Assembly (NCBI GenBank): GCA_015956445.1
Contig: WIUZ02000002.1
Coordinates: 2,976,001 to 3,040,000 of the forward strand
DNA: 64,000 bases
Direction: 5' to 3'
From: Thelephora terrestris
Taxonomy: Eukaryota > Basidiomycota > Agaricomycetes > Thelephorales > Thelephoraceae
The notes below the pieces were generated by a model, which had not been told where the DNA came from, made no database searches, and saw only the letters and a program-made list of their open reading frames with translations. Made by a program: the position numbers and the translations under genes. The stretch's first letter is position 1, and every line of letters starts with the position of its first letter. Shown here piece by piece: positions 56,287 to 64,000 of this stretch.

Positions 56287-59200
56287 TCGATTGAGGCTGG
56301 TGGGAGTTGCTATGATAGACCTTTACTTACCTTCGTAGTTGGTACTAATTGTTCTCGGTTCTCTTATGTGCTCTTCAATGAAGCCCTCTTCATTGGTGTT
56401 GTGCTGCTAGCTTCCCTCATATCACTAACGTCGCAATTCCGACCACAAGAGCCATTCCGGTGTCAGACTTTTCTCGACTTGATGATGTCAATGCTTCACC
56501 GCGAGTCTCCGCATCCTTCTGTCGGGTTGCAGCCCCCTCCATTCCAGGAGACTTTCGGAAATCCCTGGCCTTGAGACGCAATTCGGGCGTTTCACCATCC
56601 GCATTGGCGGGCTAGTAGGTCGTGTGCGGCACCCTGTACCTTGGACTCCGAAACGATCGGCAGGGCTGTTTCCGCTCGGCGCGGACGCGACTCATCGCAG
56701 TCCTCCTAAGATGATGCAATGTTGGTGGCCACCTTGCGTATAAGCTCCAGACACACCACCCGACCCTCATTAATCTTCAAGCCTCACACAAGATCCGCTA
56801 GTGAGGCCGAAGTTCGTACACGATGACGAAATTTGGGTGGCTGCACTCGCATTTTGATGGATTGGGCTGGAATCCGCCTCGAGTTCATCGAGGCTGCCTC
56901 CTGGTCATATCATACAATACATGCACCTGATACCGTTCGGATCCTTCCTGCATCTTAATCCCCTCGCGCCTTTGAGGCCTCACGGTGATCTTCACCCGAC
57001 CTGGATGGATGATACGTGGGGGGTGATTCTTCTTGTCTATCTCTGTGCACTCCATCAAGACACCGCTCTAAGCAAATGGGCTTGTTGCACAACGAACAAA
57101 CTTTATGGTGCGCTTTCTCTGTGAATCGCGTGTCCTTCGTCCTCTGAAACGGTAAGCACCCCAGGTAGCCCGTACCTAATCGCAACTACGAGCGCATTAA
57201 GCTCGGAGATTTGTGGGTACGTCCACCGCGGGCGCTTTTACCCCGCAGGCCGTCCGTTAGGATCATGTCGACCTGACATCGATGTTCCCGAAACGATCGA
57301 ACTATCGAATGTCGGAACTACCACACTATAGAGACTCGGAAAGATAACTTTCGGGCCGCCGACGAAGTTGACTGAGCACACGATGCTCTAGGATGCTCTC
57401 CACTTTCGGGTCAAGTTCAGCAGGTCTTATTTACTTCATCACTCGTCAAAGCAGACCACCCTCAGGACGGGGCTACTTTTTACCCTTACCCGTCAACCGG
57501 TACCCCTCGGCAATGTCGTAAAACGTCCGCTGACCGTTCGATCTTGCCCGATGGCAGCCGCCGTGCTAATGGGAACCCTTGAAAGGTCTGGCTTTTTAGA
57601 GAGTCATAAAGATAACATCCCTTCGGCCCTCGGAGACGGCGAGAAAGAGATGGAAGCTCCGAAAGCCACGGGCAAACCGCACAGATATGTAAGTACGCCG
57701 ACATTTGGCTCGGGACAACGCGAAGCAGCCGCTGTGGGCTTGCATGGCTATGTCTCCTGTCCTCTCTCCACCTCGTTCTGAATCAATCATCTGTTTATAT
57801 GGGTGCGATGATATCTTGGAATCTGTCCTCATTGGGACAGAGCAGCAAGGTAAGTTCAAATTCTCCGCATGTGCGTAGAGGTGTATAACGAACCCAGATC
57901 CGATCGAAGCGGCTCCACATGGCATCCCTCTGAGTGCGCGCTGGACAATGGCTCAATGCGCCGACGTCGACATGGCGTTTGAACCGGAGGAACCTGGGGC
58001 CCTCGCTTGAGAGATAATCACCGGCGCGAAGCTCTATTCGGTCTGTCTACCATTCGACTGCAAAGTCAAGGTTGATTTAGTGCCCCGAGTCAATTTCGAG
58101 GCTTTGGAGGCACCTTTGTTATGTTGCTGATAGGCCTCCATAGAAGCTCAGTGTCACCTGCTTCTCCAAGCCATACGTAGAGGGGTATGCTTTGGAAGAC
58201 GAAGGCGGAGCGGGGCTTGAGGTACTTACCGCATCTTCCAGCGTTTTCCAGACATTCTCCTCCATGTGCGGTGCGTGGTTGTGAAAAGATCCTGTTCCGC
58301 AATCTGTCCTAGGTCCGAGCTAAGTAGTCCTTATGCTCTCACCATGAACGCGAAGGGACGGCGATCCGACCCTTGTGGGCTGCCGCGCCGGGACTACACC
58401 CTCCGCACTTTATAGCATAGCGCATTCAGCCATTCAACTACCCACCCCTTGTTGCATGTCATCCACGGATTGCACCGGGGACCTACTCAGTATCCATCAC
58501 AACGTTGCTGGCGCTCTCGGAGGCGGCCGATACTAGCGGTACGTCGGAGCGCGGGCGCCGTCATGGTGGCTCGAAAACCCGAAGGAGGCAGAGGCAGAAA
58601 CTTCAGCGGTGACATGATGGCTCGTTTGAATGTTCCGAGCTGACAACTGTATATCCCCACCAGTGTATCGGTTTTTGGTGCGATCGCTTACTGAGAATGT
58701 CACTGTCCTGAGAACACACAACTTATGGACTTGTGAGCCGGGCTCACAGGAGAATAAAAATCCGGTAGTGAGTAAACGATTTGACGATATTGAGGTAAAC
58801 AAGTAACCGGTGGCAAGAAAGAGTCGCATAGGCGCCTGATGCGAGACGGATGGAAGCACGTTGGGAAGACGGTACTTGGAACATAATGAAGCGGATAAAT
58901 ATGTAGGCGATTTACGTGGAGGAGAAGAAGTGGCGTTAGGGGTGATGCAGCTTACGTCGTGATATGAATCAATGCGTTTCGCGGAGGCGAAACCATCAAG
59001 GATGTCGATGAGGAACTAACGGAGTCCGACGGCGAACTTTTTTAGACTAGGGGGAGAAAGCGAAAACACTCGGTCTCTTGAATCCCTCGTGTAATTTGGT
59101 ATCAGTTACAGTGAAATCGTGGCCTCATTCCAGCGATGCAAGACCAGTGATGTAGGAGATGGATAAAGGAATGAGGGAGAATGATAACAGTTCATCTTAG

Positions 59201-59868
59201 AAGGGAGGTCCGCACTGTGAATATTTAATATCGGTAGCGGGCGCTAGGCTCGTTCCGACATGTAGATCCTGTCAGGAACTTGCCGACGGGGCATGGGACC
59301 TGCAGACTGCAGCTGTCTTCTCCGGTTAACCATCTTTGGTATTCTGCTTGTCATCTGCAGACTTCCGAGCATTAGTACGGCCGAGAGCTTCGGATTATTG
59401 TTCGAATTCTATTCACTCGTTGTTGTGCCACCAACACGAAGTTTGACCCACAAGGTCTTTGGAACCCTTCGAGTCCAGACGTTGCGAAAGAAAGACAGGG
59501 CATTGAACAGTTAATTTCGCGGTGGCCCTGTAGGCGATCTGCTTGAAAGTGCTCGGAAATGAAGTGATCGGGGTTGGGTGCGGGTATAAACCTCAGGACG
59601 AGCGCATATGTTTATCGTTGGATCATTACGTACTCGGCTCTCCCTCTGCTATGAATGGGCCGGTGTCTAGACCGACCAACTTAGCATCTTGCTTTCTAAA
59701 ACGTCAAGTGATCCCTGGCTCGTAATACTCCACAGAAAGTTCCCCCGGATGTTCACTCTTCTTCGGCGTAAATTTTCTCGAACGTTCGCAATTTTCCACT
59801 TACCTATAAATTCTCCGGAACTTGGTCATCACTCCGCTAGACTCCCTCCTCCTCCAGCTTGAGCCTCC
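56287..59868. other. Gene-free stretch, 3.6 kb
   Basis: The largest gene-poor part of the window. Short frames on both strands show no family likeness. It contains the degraded repeat copy 6. No terminal repeats, transposase or polymerase motifs were seen. Confidence 0.45.
56864..56880 (+). repeat. Dispersed palindromic repeat, degraded copy 6
   Basis: GGGCTGGAATCCGCCTC. The left arm and centre are kept, the right arm lacks an AG. Confidence 0.4.
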
Positions 59869-61733
59869 ATGTACAGGCTTCGTGCTTCGTCCGCCTTGCC
59901 AGTAGCCCTCGAAGATGACAGCTTAGCACAAGGGATGTCTGGTACAGGGTGCGTAGACGACTGTATTACGGCCTTCGACGAGTCCGCAGCTCTGCTGTCC
60001 AACGCAGACGAAGCTGTCGTCGAGAGCCAGATGCCCATGCCTGGAAAAATGACCCCTATTCCCAAACTCCAGCTAGCGATCGTCTGTCTCGTTCGGTTGC
60101 TCGAGCCCATCGGTTTTACCCAGCTATTCCCATACATCAACGAGATGGTGATCAAGCTTAACATACTCGACGACCCGTCCAAAGTCGGTTTCGTCAGTGG
60201 GCTGGTGGTGAGTGAGGGATCGTCTCCGGACGGTTTTTGGTGATATTATCTCATCCGATCATCGGCAGGAGAGCGTTTTTGCCGCCTTTCAGCTGATTTC
60301 TATTTACCATTGGGCTAAAGCGTCGGATGCTATTGGCCGACGTCCGGTTCTCCTTCTCGGTGCTACCGGCATGGGTCTCATGACATTTCTCTTCGGATTT
60401 TCCCGCAATTTAACCTCCATCCTTATTACTAGAAGTTTACATGGTTTCTTCGCCGGTCAGTGCAGCGGTGCGTTCTGGCTCATCGACCTTACTAAAGATC
60501 ACGCAATCGCAACTAGGAAACATCGCGGTCGTACAGAGCGTTCTTGGAGAGCTTTCCGATCCGACGAACCAAGCCGTCATGCTGCCGATATACGGGCTCA
60601 GTTGGCCACTGGGCACCATCATTGGCCCCATGGTCGGAGGAACTTTTAGCAACCCTGCTGATAAATTCCCGCTCTTTGATGTCCCTCTTTTGCGTCAGTA
60701 TCCGTATGCCATGCCTTGTCTGATCACTTCTGTGTTCTCTGTGTTCGGAATTGCGCTGGCTTATTTCTTTATGGAGGAGGTCAGGAGTTTTTCGCCACCA
60801 AATTCCTATCATCTGTTTCGCTCATCGACCCATCAAATAGACTCTTCCATCAGAGGGGAAAAAGCTCCGAAAGCGATCTAAGGAGGCCAAGTCCTACGGA
60901 TCTATACCCATCACCTCAGCTGCGGCTCCGCTGTCCGCCTGGCAACTACTGGCGATTCCATCCTTGCGCTCGTTGATAATCTCCGGATTCGCTCTCTCTT
61001 TCGTTTCTGCCGCCTTTGATACCGTCTTTGTACTGTTCGCTTACACTCCTATCGAAGTCGGCGGACTAGCCTTTAACGTACGTATATCTAATCTCGGAAA
61101 ACCCGGACCTTAGCCTGACCCCGCCATCAATTCCAGGCTTCCCAGATTGGTTACTCCCTATCCGTTTCCGGCTGCCTTTCATGCATCGTCCAGCTTTTCA
61201 TTACTCCCATCCTCCTCCAGAGATTTAGCTGTGCGAAGATGTACCACATCTGCATGTCGTTCTGGCCCGTCCCGTTCGTCATCCTTCCGTTCTTGAACCT
61301 CGTCTTGAGGAATGGAAGGGACGAATTTGGTGAAATCTTGCCGCATGCGCATGCAATGGTCTGGTCCGGAATAATTTTGGTCATGTTTATCTCCCGGTTG
61401 ACGTGTCTCGCTTTTGGGTGAGTTATTTATGTTTCCCAGGGTCTCGAACTTCTAATCCTCTGTTTTGCGGTTCTACTTAGTTTCGGTATCATTCTTGCGA
61501 AGGAGGGAGCTCCTAACCCGTCCTCCTTGGGGGCGACAAACGGTTTGGTACAAATGTCCATGTCTCTCGCGAGGGCGATCAGCCCCGCGTTCTCCAACTC
61601 CACTTTCGCAGCTTCGCTGGAGAGCAATGTTCTCGGCGGCAACCTGTGGGTCGTGATCCTTGCCGGAATCGCTTGCTTGGGATCTCTTGCCTCAGCTAGG
61701 CTCGTGAAGGAAAGCTGCGCAAGGAAGTATTGA
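59869..61733 (+). CDS. Major facilitator superfamily transporter (YCR023C/ZIFL-like)
   Basis: Six exons (59869-60207, 60269-60455, 60517-60779, 60841-61077, 61137-61417, 61481-61733) give 519 residues. After an acidic cytosolic N-terminus comes LQLAIVCLVRLLEPIGFTQL (TM1) with the family's LEPI..TQ..PYIN pattern, and then the loop 2-3 motif SDAIGRRPVLLLGATGMG. Later segments include GNIAVVQSVLGELSDPTNQA, LPIYGLSWPLGTIIGPMVGG, YAMPCLITSVFSVFGIALAY, a basic central loop (KKLRKRSKEAKS), LIISGFALSFVSAAFDTVFV, YSLSVSGCLSCIVQLFITPI and LWVVILAGIACLGSLASARL. About 12 helices are expected. The sequence style fits the fungal YCR023C/zinc-induced-facilitator-like branch, whose substrates are not settled. 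An inner start at 59935 (MSGTGCVDDCITAF) is possible. Confidence 0.9.
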
Positions 61734-64000
61734 AAAATATCCACGGAACCCAAGTTGGAGGTGGATCCACCGTGCTCCGGCCGAGGCTTCTCCCACCTGG
61801 CTGGTCCCGTTCTCTTGACGTCGATATGACTCTCGATACGATCTCAATCTCATGTCTTTTAGACGTATTATATCACCTGTTCATTGTTTATTACCCTTTC
61901 CGCCTTGTTTTCATCTGTCGTTATTTGCTATCATATCTTGTCTGGGTTGTATGTAGTCTTTTTCCTGTTGTCCTTTGGGTCTGTTGGTGACTCGCTACGG
62001 GGTGTTGTACTATTGCGCGCGTTTCTTGTTTTGCCCTTCTGCACGAGTCATTGAATTAGACACAAACTGATGAAACGGACGAGACGTAGCGCCAATGTCG
62101 ACACATGCTTTGTATATACGGTCGTTACACGTAACGATCCAAGCGTTTCCGCCTCATCGTCCATCCCACTATCGTGCGGGCAGAAGAGGTAATCGTTGAT
62201 TACGTTCGTGAGCGATAGTGAGCCTCTATTTTGTGTCATAACATACGCTTTTGCGACATAGGGTGCTTCGGATTGAATGTTTATTGCCTGGGCGCGTGGA
62301 ACTCATAGGGTCGGACCGAAAGTAAGCTCCGACGATAACCCTAAAAAGATGGAACAGCTTGTGGACGTTTTAATGTCGCCCAGCCCCCCAGCGGTACGGA
62401 AGGATGAGAAGTGCAGCGGGGCATTCCGTCGACTCTTCCATGTGACGGGCTGCCATATGACCTCTCCAAGCGCAACCGCAGTATTTGGCCATTCCGAACC
62501 GTGAGTACTTTTGAGGGGGAAGGGCGAGGTCGCAGTTTTCTTGTGCTCCCATTTTTTTTCATGTTACAAAACGAGGTGTGGGCCACAAGGAGTTTCTCCG
62601 GAGGGGGCGATCGATTTCATTGCCTCGTCTGCCGACATGATAGTATGTTCATCGGCCTTGTGATCTCATTTAATCTTCAGCTCGTGTGACCGGAGTGGTT
62701 GGCAAGCCGGGCCAATGATTGCTGTTCTGATTCTTTGCGGGTGGGGCCCTTCTTGCATCTCAGCCTCCCTGTTGCCCGATCAGCGCACCTATATGGAGTC
62801 TGGATTCTGCATCTGCCGATCCTTTGTAGGGTCACGGGCTCGGTTTATGTCCGGTGACGGAGTTAGGAGAGAGGTCTGTAGTTGTCTGGGGATGGCCTGC
62901 GGAAACGACCTTGGCTCATGATCAAAGAGTTTGCGTTACCGCGGCCGACGCCGAAGGGTGTTTTCACACACAGGGATGTTGATTGCACAACGAGGACGGA
63001 GATTTCGGACCGAATCGGCGGTTTGAAAGGGGCGAGAGGGCAAGGAACGAAGTGGGCGCCCTCCTCGGTGTTCACGGAAGACCTCCTCCCGATCGATGAT
63101 CTCCATCCCGAATTCGTGTGAAATGTGGCCTCGTTCGTCCCGCATTGATTTATAGGTTCGCAATCTCTGCAGGCGAAAGTACTGTAGTTGCACCCAATGA
63201 GGTTTTCACGAGCTCATGGACACGCTCTTCAACAACTCAAACCCGGTTTCCACCATCGCCGAGATACGATTGTGGCTGGCGCCAGGGTCTCGCTCGTAGG
63301 CTCGAGCGTTCTATGTTAGAAAAGAAGCAGATCGAGCTCCGTTGGCAGGAGTTGATATCCAAAGGCACTCAATTCACTTATAGAAGCCAACATACGCATC
63401 GTACATTCTCCAATATGGATCCACTCGGGTCGCGAATAAAGAGCTTCAATGATCCGATCTTACCCTGGGTCCAACATTCAAGCAGTGGCTGAAAGCTAAG
63501 ATGGCACATGGTCTTCAGAAACAAGGTAGCGCCTGAAGTACGAGATGCGATTACCGTACAGAAAGCCTCGAGGCTGAACGCGTTTTGACGTTTGAACGTT
63601 TGAGCCTTGACATAACATCCGGGGGATTCATAATCGATATTTCAATTCTACCCCAAGGGACGTCGAGGCGACCTCCGATGCGGGCCTGGCGCTACTCCGG
63701 GGAATCTCATCTATTCCCGCCGTCAGCCCGGTTCGCTGAAGTACTGATTACCCACTTTTAGTGTGTACGCTACGTAAAACGCTCTGCTCGAGTGTCTGAG
63801 CGCTACTCAAGGTGCGAATCGGAGGGTGCACGCAGTCGATGCAGCCTCGCCAAGGAAACCCATCTTCGCGTTGCAGTCCATCGTGGCGGCGCTCCTCCCA
63901 TCCTTCCCAAGTACTTTCAATCCCATTCGTGGAGCGCTTGAACCTTGGGCGCTCTATGGCAAAGCTAACCGCTCCACGTACTCCGTCTTTGTCCTATAAA
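61734..64000. other. Gene-free right end, 2.3 kb
   Basis: Downstream region of the MFS gene, then sequence in which I see no supported gene. Plus-strand frames at 62882-63121 and 63118-63492 lack family likeness. Confidence 0.4.

Noticed and set aside
62882-63492. Plus-strand frames near the right end
   Set aside because: No family likeness and no convincing promoter or splice context.

Overview
The window is nuclear DNA of a mushroom-forming fungus (Basidiomycota, Agaricomycetes). The signs are dense short introns of about 50-60 nt with GT-AG borders, exons as small as 7-20 nt, conserved eukaryotic housekeeping genes, and several families that are mostly known from Agaricomycetes (DUF6533, DUF6535, DUF6593). 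All multi-exon models were built by hand from frame, splice sites and family knowledge. For nearly all of them the exon lengths sum to an uninterrupted reading frame.

Layout: 1-263 is the tail of an unknown gene. 1665-18717 is a compact, gene-dense block: long-chain acyl-CoA synthetase (+), a DUF6535 membrane protein (+), a Rabenosyn/Vac1 FYVE protein (-), twinfilin (+, only 99 bp from the Vac1 start), succinyl-CoA:3-oxoacid CoA-transferase (+) and a SOG2-type leucine-rich-repeat protein of the RAM pathway (+). 19672-27230 is an accessory block with three tandem paralogues of a DUF6533 membrane protein that keep the same tiny-exon layout. 27871-28930 holds a decayed F-box gene, followed by the ribosome-biogenesis helicase SPB4 (+).

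32801-39258 is a second accessory block: two DUF6593 paralogues about 4 kb apart with duplicated promoters, a lone Ty3/Gypsy-type gag-like reading frame between them (fossil element), and a small TATA-driven gene of unknown function. 40065-45506 has three minus-strand genes: a FetA/YbbL-like ABC ATPase, TOM40 and a non-RD serine/threonine kinase. An intact F-box gene (-) follows, then Hsp70 (+) with a heat-shock-element cluster, SRP-receptor beta (+), a small DUF6540-like gene (-), an APH-type phosphotransferase (-), SAR1 (+) and an MFS transporter (+). The stretches 56287-59868 and 61734-64000 show no gene I can support.

The housekeeping genes cover lipid activation and ketone metabolism, secretion and endosomes (SRP receptor beta, SAR1, Vac1), actin and polarity (twinfilin, SOG2), mitochondrial import (TOM40), ribosome assembly (SPB4) and protein folding (Hsp70). 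They do not form a single pathway. The lineage-specific parts are the DUF6533 array, the DUF6593 pair with the gag insertion, the F-box gene/pseudogene pair, and a short palindromic repeat scattered over at least six sites.
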